A DNA stretch of 64,000 nucleotides, from assembly GCF_022113815.1 (NCBI RefSeq), contig NZ_SGOM01000004.1, positions 1 through 64,000 of the forward strand, written 5' to 3'. Below are positions 9,501 to 19,013 of this stretch, piece after piece (positions within the stretch are counted from its first letter, which is position 1; each line of letters starts with the position of its first letter). Origin of the DNA: Vibrio cincinnatiensis. Lineage in GTDB: Bacteria; Pseudomonadota; Gammaproteobacteria; Enterobacterales; Vibrionaceae. The position numbers were made by a program, and so were the translations under genes. Below the pieces are notes generated by a model. The model searched no databases. It was not told the DNA's origin and was given only the letters and a program-made list of their open reading frames with translations.

Positions 9501-10978
9501 ATTGGAGTGTCATCACCCATTGATCCGACGGCTTCTTGCCCGACGTCTCCCATCACACGCAACACTTGATCGACTTCTTCATTACTCATGGCAAACTGTT
9601 TTTGATAGGTTTGCAGTAAGTGTTGGTCAAAACTTTTTTCACCCACTTGGCTGTCATCCAACTGAGCAAAAGGAGCCAGTTTATGGACATGGGTTTCCAT
9701 CCATTGTCGGTAAGGATGGCGATTTTTTAGTTCATCATCAATCTCCTTTGAGAACCATATTTTGCCTTTTTTGGTATCGATGACTAATAGCTCTCCTGGG
9801 CCGACTCGACCTTTTTCGGCCACTTCATCGGGGGCGTAATCCCAAATACCGACCTCTGATGCTAATGTGATCCATTTATCTTTAGTGATGACGTAGCGAG
9901 CGGGGCGCAGACCATTACGATCCAGATGACAAGCCGCATAACGACCATCAGACAGAACAATACCTGCTGGCCCATCCCACGGCTCCATATGTTTAGAGTT
10001 AAAATCGTAAAAAGCTTTAAGATCAGGATCCATATCTGGATGGTGTTGCCAAGCGGGAGGTACTAGTAAACGCATGGCTCGAAAGAGATCCATACCACCA
10101 GCCAGAAAGAGCTCTAGCATATTATCCAAACTTGATGAGTCTGAACCCGTTTCATTGACAAACGGTGCCGCAGTGGCGAGATCAGGTAGTAGAGGCGAAG
10201 TCAGTTTGTATGCGCGTGCTCTTGCCCACTGTCGGTTTCCTTCAATAGTGTTGATTTCTCCATTATGAGCTAAATAGCGAAAAGGTTGTGCTAGAGGCCA
10301 ACGCGGCTGAGTATTGGTTGAAAAGCGCTGGTGGAACAAACAGATAGAGGATTCAAGCCGTAAATCTGCCAAATCAAGATAAAAGCGGGGCAGATCTGCA
10401 GGCATACAAAGCCCTTTGTACACAATGACTTGAGTGGAAAGAGAGCAGATATAAAAATCGGGATCATTCATTAACTGTTTTTCGATGCGCCGCCGAGCAA
10501 TATATAAGCGTCGTTCAATATCCCCTTGTTGCCATCCAGCGGGCGCTGAAATAAAAATTTGTTGAATATCGGGCTGGGCAACTCGAGCAATCGAGCCGAG
10601 AACTTGTGGATTTGTTGGGACGGTACGCCAACCTGTAATCGAAAGGGTTTCTTGCTTTAATTCTTTATTGATGATGTCCCGAGCACTTTGTGCTTTGATA
10701 GGATTTTGGCTGAGAAAAATCATGCCGATAGCGTATTGTTTGGCTAAAGACCAGTTTTGTTCGCTGGCGATTAAGCGGAAGTAACGATCGGGCTTTTGCA
10801 GCAGTAATCCACAGCCGTCGCCAGTTTTTCCATCGGCGGCAATACCGCCTCGGTGAGTCATGCGATCTAAGGCTGAAATGGCCGTACGAACCAGTTTGTG
10901 GCTCATTTGTCCTTCTATATGGGCAATTAAACCAAAGCCACAGTTATCTTTTTCAAGGTTGGGGTTGTATAGCGCCAT
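6515..10978 (-). CDS. gltB: Glutamate synthase large subunit, enterobacterial type
   Basis: This is the alpha subunit of NADPH glutamate synthase (1487 residues). It transfers the amide of glutamine to 2-oxoglutarate to give two glutamates. The N-terminal class-II glutamine amidotransferase domain would start at Cys13 after removal of a 12-residue propeptide (NCGFGLIAHIEG). The central FMN/2-oxoglutarate domain carries the NSGEGGEDP and GAKPGEGGQLPG loops and the 3Fe-4S ligands C-x5-C-x4-C in GCKYLRICHLNNC. The C-terminal beta-helix ends HRSRSAAELRVQAQ, as in E. coli GltB. AGGAG lies upstream of the ATG. The gene leads a gltBD operon with its own upstream region of about 400 bases. Confidence 0.95.
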   Translation of the reverse strand: MALYNPNLEKDNCGFGLIAHIEGQMSHKLVRTAISALDRMTHRGGIAADGKTGDGCGLLLQKPDRYFRLIASEQNWSLAKQYAIGMIFLSQNPIKAQSARDIINKELKQETLSITGWRTVPTNPQVLGSIARVAQPDIQQIFISAPAGWQQGDIERRLYIARRRIEKQLMNDPDFYICSLSTQVIVYKGLCMPADLPRFYLDLADLRLESSICLFHQRFSTNTQPRWPLAQPFRYLAHNGEINTIEGNRQWARARAYKLTSPLLPDLATAAPFVNETGSDSSSLDNMLELFLAGGMDLFRAMRLLVPPAWQHHPDMDPDLKAFYDFNSKHMEPWDGPAGIVLSDGRYAACHLDRNGLRPARYVITKDKWITLASEVGIWDYAPDEVAEKGRVGPGELLVIDTKKGKIWFSKEIDDELKNRHPYRQWMETHVHKLAPFAQLDDSQVGEKSFDQHLLQTYQKQFAMSNEEVDQVLRVMGDVGQEAVGSMGDDTPMAVLSSKERLISDYFRQKFAQVTNPPIDPLREKHVMSLATSIGQEMNVFCETDGHAYRVTFDSPVLLYSDMQQLLALNHQYYRNTMVDIHYDPQEKDLRQAIMDLCDQVEQVVRAGTVLVILSDRALNQAKLPIPAAMAVGAVQSRLVTANLRCDANIIVETACARDPHQFAVLIGFGATAVYPYLAYEVLGQLVDDAVIPHTYRQTMINYQQAINKGLYKIMSKMGISTVASYRCSQLFEVVGLHQEVVDLCFKGVASRIQGANFDDIQQDLFNLNRRAWLRRKGLEQGGLLKYVHGGEYHAYNPDVVNHLQQAVQASDYQAYAKFAQQVNERPVATLRDLMQLKKSTSPLSLNQIEPASELFSRFDSAAMSIGALSPEAHEALAIAMNRLGGFSNSGEGGEDPKRFNSERNSRIKQVASGRFGVTPHYLTHADVLQIKIAQGAKPGEGGQLPGHKVTAEIAKLRYSVQGVTLISPPPHHDIYSIEDLAQLIFDLKQINPKALVSVKLVSEPGVGTIATGVAKAYADLITISGYDGGTAASPLTSVKYAGSPWELGLAETQQALVANGLRHKIRLQVDGGLKTGLDVIKGAILGAESFGFGTAPMVAMGCKYLRICHLNNCATGVATQDETLRRKYFKGLPEMVMHYFQGLAQEVRGYLAELGVEKLTDLIGRTDLLTVIAGMTAKQNKLDLSDLLQAPVSPQGLPLYCTEPNPPFDKGILNQTIVDDAINAVELQQSLELHYKILNTDRSVGARLSGEIAQRYGNMGVASSPIKVILDGTAGQSLGVWNAGGLEIYLTGDANDYVGKGMAGGKIVIKPHVGTTFVCNQATIIGNTCLYGATGGKLFAAGKAGERFAVRNSGTIAVIEGAGDNACEYMTGGIVAILGATGVNFGAGMTGGFAYVLDEHHHFQGRVNEESVEALSLTTLPIHQEHLRSLIAEHLLETQSQHAEAILANFDEWIPKFYLIKPQAADLNTLLGHQSRSAAELRVQAQ

Positions 10979-11275
10979 GGCAATACTCCTTTTGCTTAGC
11001 TGTCATCCTGACAGTCAAATCATGCACTCTTTGCCGTGAGCGTGATAGTTAACAGATTAGCTAATGTTTAGCTACATGTTATTCACAACCTATCGCTTGT
11101 TATGAAAAAGATCAAGTTTTTAGATTATCGTCATATATTTTGAAAATATTTAGTTTAACTCACTAAAAATAAACATTTTGAAAGTTTTTTGATATGAAAA
11201 TGCCAATTGAGGAGCGGGGATGAACCCATATTAATCACCAATGAAAGGAAAATTCTCAGCTAATGAGAAGAAAGC

Positions 11276-11301
11276 AAAAAAGGCTAACGTGAACGTTAGC
11301 C
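11276..11301 (-). terminator. Rho-independent terminator after the first gltBD operon
   Basis: On the minus strand GGCTAACG, a four-base loop and CGTTAGCC form a perfect 8-bp stem followed directly by six U. It lies about 75 bases after the gltD stop at 11375. Confidence 0.85.
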
Positions 11302-11341
11302 AAGTTGGAAAGGATGAAAAGGAAATAGACAGAAAAGCATT

Positions 11342-11368
11342 CCCCCACCACGATAAGTGAAGTGGGGG
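11342..11368 (-). terminator. Hairpin right after gltD stop
   Basis: CCCCCAC and GTGGGGG form a 7-bp GC-rich stem, with a further CAC/GTG pairing inside. On the minus strand it is followed within six bases by CTTTTC, a weak U tract. It may stall or terminate transcription before the stronger terminator at 11276-11301. Confidence 0.55.
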
Positions 11369-11374
11369 ATTTGT

Positions 11375-12844
11375 TTAAGCAGAAAGCATTAATGAGTCCG
11401 CTTTGGCTTCGAGATGGGTATTTCCCATCAGAAAGGCATCAATTGCTCTTGCGGACTCTCGACCTTCATTAATACAACGAACGACGAGTGATTGCCCCGT
11501 TCGCATATCTCCAGCTGCAAATACCCCTTTTTGGTTGGTTGCAAAACCTTGAGTTGCAACGTTTCCACGCTCATCAAGTTTGATATCAAGTTGAGCAAGT
11601 ACGCCATGTGGCTCAGGATGAAGAAAGCCCATCGCAAGGAAAGCCATGTCACAAGAAATGATGCGTTCACTACCTGCCACTTCACTGAATTCAGGACGTT
11701 GGCCCGGAGCGGCCTCTTGCCAAACAATATCAGCAATGCGCAGTCCAGTCACTTCGCCATCGTCGTTACCAATAAACTCTTTTGTGAGAATATTCCAGTG
11801 GCGTTCACATCCTTCTTCATGGGAGGTTGAAGTACGAAGGATCATCGGATATTGCGGCCAAGGCATATTGGCTGGGCGTTTTTCAGGTGGCATCGGCATA
11901 ATTTCTACCTGAGTAATACTGGTAGCCCCATGACGATTGGAGGTTCCCACACAGTCAGAACCGGTATCACCACCACCAATCACGACAACATGTTTACCTT
12001 TGGCATGAATTTCTTCACCTTTAAGATCCATGCTGTTTGCTCGGCGATTATTCTGACCGAGGAACTGCATAGCAAAATAAACCCCCTTCAGTTCACGCCC
12101 AGGTATCGGGAGATCACGAGGAACGGTTGAGCCACCAGTTAACAGAATGGCATCAAACTCTTGGCGTAGTTGCTGTGCGTTGATATCGACACCCACATGT
12201 GCATTGACCACAAATTGCACCCCCGCTTTTGCCATAAGGTCAACTTTGCGATCAATCACCGCCATGCTCAGTTTGAAATCAGGAATCCCAAAGCGGAGTA
12301 ATCCACCAACTTTCTCATCCCGTTCAAATACCGTGACTGTGTGACCTGCACTATTAAGCTGCTCAGCCGCAGAAAGTCCGGCTGGACCAGAACCAATGAT
12401 CGCCACTTTTTTTCCTGTTCGTGAACGAGGTGTTTTAGGTTTGGCATAGCCTTCTTGATAGGCGCGTTCAACGATAGTCTTTTCGATATTACAGATGGTG
12501 ATGGGATCTTGGTTAATGCCAAGTACACATGCCGTTTCGCAAGGTGCAGGGCAAACACGCCCCGTAAATTCGGGGAAGTTATTGGTTGAGCTTAAGATCT
12601 GCCATGCTTCTTCCCAGCTATCTCGATAAACCGCATCGTTAAATTCAGGAATGATGTTGCCAATCGGGCATCCGCTATGGCAAAACGGAACCCCACAGTC
12701 CATACAACGTGCAGCTTGTTGATTAATTTTATTCCCAAATTCTTGATTAAGAACGAATTCATGGTTGTTCTTGATTCGCTCTGCTGGGTCGATTTTCTTT
12801 GGTAGTTCACGACCAAACTCTAAAAATCCAGTTGCTTTACCCAT
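11375..12844 (-). CDS. gltD: Glutamate synthase small subunit, second type
   Basis: This is a glutamate synthase beta subunit of 489 residues, from the branch that starts MGKATGFLEFGRE rather than the E. coli-like branch. Fe-S cysteine sets CMDCGVPFCHSGCP (about 48-61) and CPAPCETAC (about 98-106), the FAD motif GSGPAGLSAAE (about 151) and the NADPH motif GGGDTGSDC are intact. The N- and C-terminal regions and the block around ILRTSTSHEEGCERHW are typical of this longer type. The start codon is immediately before the gltB stop (12845), so the two subunits are cotranscribed and probably translationally coupled. The enzyme acts in the cytoplasm in ammonium assimilation. Confidence 0.93.
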   Translation of the reverse strand: MGKATGFLEFGRELPKKIDPAERIKNNHEFVLNQEFGNKINQQAARCMDCGVPFCHSGCPIGNIIPEFNDAVYRDSWEEAWQILSSTNNFPEFTGRVCPAPCETACVLGINQDPITICNIEKTIVERAYQEGYAKPKTPRSRTGKKVAIIGSGPAGLSAAEQLNSAGHTVTVFERDEKVGGLLRFGIPDFKLSMAVIDRKVDLMAKAGVQFVVNAHVGVDINAQQLRQEFDAILLTGGSTVPRDLPIPGRELKGVYFAMQFLGQNNRRANSMDLKGEEIHAKGKHVVVIGGGDTGSDCVGTSNRHGATSITQVEIMPMPPEKRPANMPWPQYPMILRTSTSHEEGCERHWNILTKEFIGNDDGEVTGLRIADIVWQEAAPGQRPEFSEVAGSERIISCDMAFLAMGFLHPEPHGVLAQLDIKLDERGNVATQGFATNQKGVFAAGDMRTGQSLVVRCINEGRESARAIDAFLMGNTHLEAKADSLMLSA

Positions 12845-15800
12845 TTACACTGCCTCCGCTTCTTCCATTGCCGCTGCGGCTTCCTGACGTTTTTGAAGTA
12901 CTGCTTTATAGTCTCGTGGCATGACTTTTACCATAGAGGCTAAGTGATGTTCAAAATCGCTCAGGAAAGCTTTTGCTACTTCACTTCCTGTGAATTGGAC
13001 ATGTTTGGTGAGCATGTCTTTTAAGAGCGCTTTATCTTCTGGTTCAATCGGATCGAGATCTACCAACTCAGGGTTGAGTTTTTGGTTAAAGTCGCCCGCT
13101 TTGTCCCAGACATAAGCGATTCCTCCACTCATTCCAGCGGCAAAGTTACGCCCTGTTGAACCTAAGATAATTGCCACACCACCAGTCATATATTCACAAC
13201 CGTGATCTCCAACGCCTTCAACCACAACTTTTGCGCCAGAGTTACGAACACAGAAACGTTCACCGGCTAAGCCGCGGATGAAAGATTCACCAGAGGTTGC
13301 TCCATAGAAGCAGACGTTACCAACCACAATATTGTCTTCAGCAATCAGGGTTGAATGGCGGTTTGGATAGAGAACCAAAGTACCGCCAGATAGCCCTTTA
13401 CCCCAATAGTCGTTTGCGTCACCTTCCACTTCAAAATGGACACCTTTAGCCAAGAATGCCCCAAAAGATTGACCCGCACTGCCATTAAATTTCACGTGCA
13501 TAGGTTGAGGTAAACCTTGATCTTTATACACTTTAGAAATTTCATTAGAAAGCATAGTGCCTGTACTGCGATCGGTGTTAATGATCGGAAATTCTGCGTT
13601 AATCGGCAGACATTTCTCAAGTGCGGGCTGAGCGATTTTAATCAATTGACGATCGAGAATACTTTCCAAGTTATGGTTTTGTGTGGTTTGACAGTAGATA
13701 CCGTCAGCCTCACGAGGAGGCTCAAGATACAATAAAGTTGAGAGATCGAGATTTTTGTATTTCCAGTGGCCAATATCATCACGAACTTTCAATTTTTGTG
13801 CTTGGCCGACCATTTCATCAATGGTGCGGAACCCAAGTTCAGCCATGATTTCACGCAAACCTTGCACCATGTATTGGAAGAAGGTAACGACATCTTCGAC
13901 ACGGCCATCAAAACGTTCACGGAGTGTTTTATTTTGTGTGGCAATTCCGACAGGGCAGGTATTTTTATGACACTTACGCATCATGATACACCCTTCAACG
14001 ACAAGCGCGGCGGTAGCAATACCCCATTCCTCGGCACCAAGCAGAGTTGCGATGGCAATATCGCGTGGTGTTTTCATCTGCCCATCAGCTTGTACCACGA
14101 TACGGTTACGTAGGCCGTTTTTCAGTAGAGTTTGATGTGTTTCTGCTAAGCCTAATTCCCAAGGAAGTCCAGTATGGCGAATCGATGAAATAGGCGATGC
14201 ACCTGTACCGCCGTCATGGCCTGCAATGAGTACGACATCTGCTTTAGCTTTTGCAACCCCAGAGGCAATGGTTCCCACCCCAGCTTCTGACACCAGTTTG
14301 ACGTTAACGCGACCCTTACGGTTGGCATTTTTCAAATCAAAGATCAGTTGAGCTAAATCTTCAATAGAATAAATGTCATGGTGTGGTGGTGGTGAGATGA
14401 GACCGACACCTGGTGTTGAGTGACGAGTTGCTCCGATCCAATCATCGACTTTATCGCCCGGAAGTTGACCCCCTTCACCCGGTTTCGCTCCTTGTGCCAT
14501 TTTTATCTGAATTTCATCCGCGTTGGCTAAATAGTAAGAGGTAACACCAAAGCGGCCAGATGCGACCTGTTTAATTGCAGAGCGTTCCCAGTCACCATTT
14601 TCTTTGCGGATAAAACGAGCGGGATCTTCACCGCCTTCACCGGAGTTCGACTTCGCACCTAGGCGGTTCATCGCAACCGCTAAGGTTGAGTGAGCTTCGT
14701 GAGAGATTGAACCAAATGACATCGCTCCGGTTGCGAAACGTTTGACAATGTTTTCAATCGGTTCGACTTCTTCGATGGGAATAGAACCTGCCGGATTTTT
14801 TACGAAATCCAGTTGGCTACGTAGTGTGACGGCTTTATCGCCTTGGCTATCTACTGCTGCCGCATACTGTTTAAATTGCTGATAGTCTTTATTACGGGTT
14901 GAATGCTGAAGTAGATGGATCGTTTCAGGGTTGAACAGGTGTTTTTCACCTCGTTGTTTCCATTGATAAACACCACCCACATCCAGCATTTGCAGAGGGA
15001 TTTCACGAGTTGGGTAACCAATACGATGACGAACTACGACTTCTTTCGCTATGTCATCGAGAGTCAAACCTTGAATACGAGTAATCGTACCGGTGAAATA
15101 CTTATCAACGACAGCTTTACTGATCCCCAATGCTTCAAAAATCTGAGCGCCATGGTAAGACTGTAGGGTTGAAATGCCCATTTTAGAGAAGATCTTCAAT
15201 AGACCAGCGTTGATACCTTTACGATAGTTTTCAAAGTATTTCTCAACCGATACCTCTACATCCAGTTTGTTACGGCGCTGAAGATCAACAATGGTTTCAA
15301 CAACCAAGTAAGGGTTGACGGCGTTTGCACCATAACCGACTAAGGTTGCAAAGTGATGGGTTTCACGTGCATCTCCAGTTTCCACCACAATGCCACATTT
15401 CGAGCGTAACCCTTTACGGATTAAGTGGTGATGGACAGCACCGACTGCCAGCATGGCTGGAATAGCCGCATGGTTTGAGTTGACGGCACGGTCTGTCAAC
15501 AAAATGATCGAGTAACCATCAATGACCGCATCTTCTGCGTATTGACAGATGCGCTTTAGCGCTCGTTCTAGCTTGCCGGGCTCTTCGCTAGCTTGGAAAA
15601 CAATATCCAGCGTTTTGGCCTGCAGATGTTCATTATCAATTGCCCGCAGTTTTTCTAATTCGGCATTGGAAATCACGGGAGATTCCAGCTCCACTTTACG
15701 ACAGTGAGCCGGTGACTCAGCCAGCAAGTTTTGATCGCGGCCGATATAGGTATTGAGTGACATCACCATTCGTTCACGAATGGGATCAATCGGTGGGTTA

Positions 15801-17386
15801 GTCACTTGCGCGAACAACTGCTTAAAGTAATTAGCAAGGTGTTGTGATTGATGAGACAGTACCGCAACCGGCCAGTCAGCTCCCATCGAACCTAATGGTT
15901 CATACCCTGTTTCCGCCAGCGTAAAAATGATGTCATTTGCTTCTTCACTGCTGACACCAAAGGCTTGTTGACGATGTAGTAGACGTTCAGGCGACGGTTG
16001 GCTATGAACGTTATCCGCTTCAGGAAGCTTTTTCAGGCTGAGTAAGTTCTCTTCTACCCATTTTTCATAAGGTTGGGCATTGGCAATGCCATCTTTCACT
16101 TCTTCGTCAGAGATAATGCGGCCTTGTTCAAGATCGGCGACAAAAATACGTCCCGGTTGCAAACGCCCACGATATTCCACATTGGCTGGGTCAATTTCGA
16201 CCACGCCTGTTTCTGAAGCCATGATTAAGAAATCATCTTTGGTCACGGTATAACGAGAAGGACGTAAGCCATTCCGATCGAGCGTTGCCCCGACTTGTAC
16301 ACCATCAGTAAAGCAGACAGAAGCTGGGCCATCCCACGGTTCCATGATATTGGCATGGTACTGATAAAACGCACGGCGTTTGGGATCTAGGGTTTTATTT
16401 TCTTGCCATGCTTCAGGAATCATCATCATCAGTACATGTGGCAAACTGCGCCCAGACAAGACTAATAACTCTAAAACCATATCAAAGTTAGCGGAATCAG
16501 AGGCGCCTTCCTGACAAATTGGCAGCAACATATCGATTTCAGCTTGAGTAAAGAGATTCGATTGAAGAATCGCTTCTCGTGCTTTCATCCAGTTTAAATT
16601 TCCGCGTACGGTATTGATTTCACCGTTATGAGCTATATAACGGAAAGGTTGCGCGAGACGCCATCTTGGGAAAGTGTTGGTAGAAAAGCGTGAGTGAACC
16701 AAAGCGAGCGCGGTCACCATGGTTGGGTTTTGTAAATCGAGAAAGTATTGAGGAACTTGCTCAGTGGTTAACTGACCTTTATAGACCAGTGTCTTATAGG
16801 AAAGTGAGTTGATGTAAAAATCATCACCAATATTTGAGACACTTTCTAAACAAACGCGAACGGTATAATTACGCAGGACGTAAAGTTTACGCTCTAGCTC
16901 TTCTGGCGTCGTCCCTGGGCCTGCTGAAATAAAGACATGTTCAAATTGAGGCTCGGTACTTAATGGATCGGCCCCTAGCATTGAATTATCGGTAGGCAGG
17001 ACACGATAACCTAAGACATCGAGATCAAGACGCTTAGCATTGCGTTCAAGAATATCTCGGCATTGAGCACGCTTATGCTCATCTTTGGGAAACAGCACAA
17101 CACCCACACCATATTTTTCAAATGATGGGAGTTTAATGCCAAGTTTAACTGCTTCCTCTAATAAAAACTCATGGGGTTTTTGCAACAAAATCCCCGCACC
17201 ATCACCACTACATGGGTCACAACCTTGACCACCGCGGTGTTCCATTCGCGCTAGCATATCCAGAGCTTGGGTGACAACTTGGTGTGATTTACGGTTCTTT
17301 AGGTGAGCAACAAAACCAATACCGCAAGCGTCATGCTCTAATTCTGGCGTATATAGACCTTGCGAACTTTGCTCTCTATCTACCAT
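12845..17386 (-). CDS. gltB: Glutamate synthase large subunit, second type
   Basis: This alpha subunit of 1513 residues from the chosen ATG at 17386 is preceded by GGAAGGA seven bases upstream. The open frame continues to 17476 but that extension has no family resemblance. Cys21 (DACGIGFVAHL) would become the N-terminal nucleophile of the glutaminase domain after loss of a 20-residue propeptide. The FMN-domain loops NSGEGGEDP and GAKPGEGGQLPG and the 3Fe-4S ligands in GCIMMRKCHKNTC are present. The sequence differs throughout from the second gltB at 6515-10978, so the two are old paralogues or independently acquired types, not a recent duplication. It is the first gene of its operon. Confidence 0.95.
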   Translation of the reverse strand: MVDREQSSQGLYTPELEHDACGIGFVAHLKNRKSHQVVTQALDMLARMEHRGGQGCDPCSGDGAGILLQKPHEFLLEEAVKLGIKLPSFEKYGVGVVLFPKDEHKRAQCRDILERNAKRLDLDVLGYRVLPTDNSMLGADPLSTEPQFEHVFISAGPGTTPEELERKLYVLRNYTVRVCLESVSNIGDDFYINSLSYKTLVYKGQLTTEQVPQYFLDLQNPTMVTALALVHSRFSTNTFPRWRLAQPFRYIAHNGEINTVRGNLNWMKAREAILQSNLFTQAEIDMLLPICQEGASDSANFDMVLELLVLSGRSLPHVLMMMIPEAWQENKTLDPKRRAFYQYHANIMEPWDGPASVCFTDGVQVGATLDRNGLRPSRYTVTKDDFLIMASETGVVEIDPANVEYRGRLQPGRIFVADLEQGRIISDEEVKDGIANAQPYEKWVEENLLSLKKLPEADNVHSQPSPERLLHRQQAFGVSSEEANDIIFTLAETGYEPLGSMGADWPVAVLSHQSQHLANYFKQLFAQVTNPPIDPIRERMVMSLNTYIGRDQNLLAESPAHCRKVELESPVISNAELEKLRAIDNEHLQAKTLDIVFQASEEPGKLERALKRICQYAEDAVIDGYSIILLTDRAVNSNHAAIPAMLAVGAVHHHLIRKGLRSKCGIVVETGDARETHHFATLVGYGANAVNPYLVVETIVDLQRRNKLDVEVSVEKYFENYRKGINAGLLKIFSKMGISTLQSYHGAQIFEALGISKAVVDKYFTGTITRIQGLTLDDIAKEVVVRHRIGYPTREIPLQMLDVGGVYQWKQRGEKHLFNPETIHLLQHSTRNKDYQQFKQYAAAVDSQGDKAVTLRSQLDFVKNPAGSIPIEEVEPIENIVKRFATGAMSFGSISHEAHSTLAVAMNRLGAKSNSGEGGEDPARFIRKENGDWERSAIKQVASGRFGVTSYYLANADEIQIKMAQGAKPGEGGQLPGDKVDDWIGATRHSTPGVGLISPPPHHDIYSIEDLAQLIFDLKNANRKGRVNVKLVSEAGVGTIASGVAKAKADVVLIAGHDGGTGASPISSIRHTGLPWELGLAETHQTLLKNGLRNRIVVQADGQMKTPRDIAIATLLGAEEWGIATAALVVEGCIMMRKCHKNTCPVGIATQNKTLRERFDGRVEDVVTFFQYMVQGLREIMAELGFRTIDEMVGQAQKLKVRDDIGHWKYKNLDLSTLLYLEPPREADGIYCQTTQNHNLESILDRQLIKIAQPALEKCLPINAEFPIINTDRSTGTMLSNEISKVYKDQGLPQPMHVKFNGSAGQSFGAFLAKGVHFEVEGDANDYWGKGLSGGTLVLYPNRHSTLIAEDNIVVGNVCFYGATSGESFIRGLAGERFCVRNSGAKVVVEGVGDHGCEYMTGGVAIILGSTGRNFAAGMSGGIAYVWDKAGDFNQKLNPELVDLDPIEPEDKALLKDMLTKHVQFTGSEVAKAFLSDFEHHLASMVKVMPRDYKAVLQKRQEAAAAMEEAEAV

Positions 17387-17915
17387 AGATACATCCTTCC
17401 AGTTCAAGCGGACACAGATAAGCCAAGGCAAGCCCCAGCATTGCATCCAATCCTTATTGTTATCAATGTAAATCAACCCGTGCAGGTTAATTCGCTTCCT
17501 TTCCGTCTCTCACAGGAATTATTTTGTGAGAAAAACAATCCTTAGTGATATTCCTTTTATCTGGCCACTTTTATAGTGGATTATATAGGTAGGGATGGAA
17601 TATCACCGATGTTTCCTAATGTTATTTGTAATAAAACAAACAAAAATCATTGGGAAACTGTAAGTATCCTACAATTTTGTTGCACGTGAATGCAACGAAA
17701 AATTCGGTCTTTTTTCGCTCTTTTTTATTCCATAAGCTGAGTTTTATTTAACAATTTCGTTACGATATAAGCTAAATATTGGATTAATCAATATTTATTG
17801 ATTTTGATTAGCGTTCTATCTGTTTCATACCTTTACTATTTGTCATTTATTTGCGTAATTAAATTACACTAAGCGCAGAGATGTGTGTTTTATGTTGTTT
17901 TAACTAGGTGCTTGT
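17387..17915. other. Divergent regulatory region of gltB and yhcC
   Basis: This 529-base region lies between the divergent gltB (minus) and yhcC (plus). It is AT-rich and holds no convincing gene. An inverted repeat at 17679-17696 is the clearest signal. Glutamate synthase operons in other gamma-proteobacteria are controlled by regulators such as Lrp and ArgP, but I cannot assign a binding site here. Confidence 0.5.
17679..17696. promoter_or_regulatory. Inverted repeat upstream of gltB, possible operator
   Basis: GTTGCA, a six-base spacer and TGCAAC form a perfect dyad in the gltB-yhcC divergent region, 293 bases before the chosen gltB start. The arm length and spacing suit a dimeric regulator such as a LysR- or LacI-type protein. 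The identity of any binding protein is unknown. Confidence 0.35.
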
Positions 17916-18848
17916 ATGCAATTACATGAGTTAGTGAATACTCTGGGTCAAGATCTTCAGCGTCGTTATGGAGAAAAAGTGCATAAGCTGACACTTCATG
18001 GCGGTTTTAGCTGCCCTAACCGAGATGGCACCATTGGACGAGGTGGGTGTACATTTTGTAATGTTGCTTCGTTTGCGGATGAGCACGCTCAAGTGCAGAG
18101 TATTGAAGCTCAGCTAAAAGAACGTGCAGGAGAAATTCGACGAGCGAAAAAGTATTTGGCTTATTTTCAAGCTTACACGAGTACTTATGCAGAAGTTCAG
18201 GTTTTGAAGCAGATGTATCAACAGGCGCTAAAAGCGGCAGATATTGTGGGTTTATGTGTAGGAACTCGTCCAGATTGTGTACCCGATGCAGTGCTTGAAT
18301 TATTGCATGAGTATGTTCAGCAAGGGTTTGAGATTTGGTTAGAGCTGGGGTTACAAACGGCGAACGATCAGACACTGAAGCGAATTAATCGTGGGCATGA
18401 TTTTTCTTGTTATGCCGAGATCACTCAGCGTGCGAGAGCCATGGGTATTAAAGTCTGTACTCATTTGATTGTCGGGCTTCCTAAAGAGACGCGATCTGAC
18501 AATATTGCAACCCTAAAACAAGTCATTGATGTTGGAACGGATGGTATTAAACTGCATGGTTTACATATCGTCGAAGGCAGTACTATGGCGAAAGCTTGGC
18601 GCGCTGGAAAACTGGAAGCGCCTAGTTTAGAGGAGTATGTCGCCATTGCGAGTGAATTGATTCGTTTAACACCACCAGAGGTGGTTTTTCACCGAGTTTC
18701 CTCCGCTGCGCGTCGTCCGACACTTCTCTCCCCCTTGTGGTGTGAAAATCGCTGGTTAGCCATGACTGAAATAGGCCGAGCATTGGATCGTGATGGTGCT
18801 CAAGGTTCATTAATTGGACAACCTTTCCACTATCTTCCTCGAGAATAG
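17916..18848 (+). CDS. yhcC: TIGR01212 family radical SAM protein YhcC
   Basis: This 310-residue radical SAM protein carries a cluster motif with wider spacing than the standard CxxxCxxC: Cys29, Cys42 and Cys45 in CPNRDGTIGRGGCTFC, as in the YhcC/TIGR01212 family. It also has GTRPDC and a GLQT motif typical of Elp3-like radical SAM barrels. The substrate is not established to my knowledge. Gene context with glutamate synthase and arcB is conserved in gamma-proteobacteria (E. coli has gltBD and arcB-yhcC near each other). Length is normal. It is transcribed away from gltB and is followed after 165 bases by arcB, with which it may form a transcript. Confidence 0.92.
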   Translation: MQLHELVNTLGQDLQRRYGEKVHKLTLHGGFSCPNRDGTIGRGGCTFCNVASFADEHAQVQSIEAQLKERAGEIRRAKKYLAYFQAYTSTYAEVQVLKQMYQQALKAADIVGLCVGTRPDCVPDAVLELLHEYVQQGFEIWLELGLQTANDQTLKRINRGHDFSCYAEITQRARAMGIKVCTHLIVGLPKETRSDNIATLKQVIDVGTDGIKLHGLHIVEGSTMAKAWRAGKLEAPSLEEYVAIASELIRLTPPEVVFHRVSSAARRPTLLSPLWCENRWLAMTEIGRALDRDGAQGSLIGQPFHYLPRE

Positions 18849-19013
18849 TTGCAGATCATCCTTCAATAAGCTGTTATCTTTTCATTCTTCCTAGTACGAA
18901 TGGGTCAGTGTTTTTACACTCTGTGTGAAAGTCTCTGATCCTATCCGTTGCTTGATGGATATCGCCTTGAGAAACACGTTAGACTAACGCCAATCTTTGT
19001 CGCGGGACCTGCA

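Larger units (their letters stand above)
10979..11374 (-). other. Spacer between the two glutamate synthase operons
   Basis: This 396-base stretch has no convincing ORF. Its right third holds two hairpins that look like terminators for the upstream operon (annotated separately at 11276-11301 and 11342-11368). The AT-rich part at about 11080-11200 presumably carries the promoter of the downstream gltB, but I cannot single out -35 and -10 boxes with confidence. Confidence 0.5.

Noticed and set aside
11375..17386. A recent duplication producing the second gltBD
   Set aside because: The two pairs differ throughout, in length, propeptide and motif detail, so they are old subtypes rather than copies.
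17387..17476. N-terminal extension of the first gltB
   Set aside because: No family member has these residues; a good ribosome-binding site precedes the ATG at 17386, and a 20-residue propeptide before Cys21 is normal.
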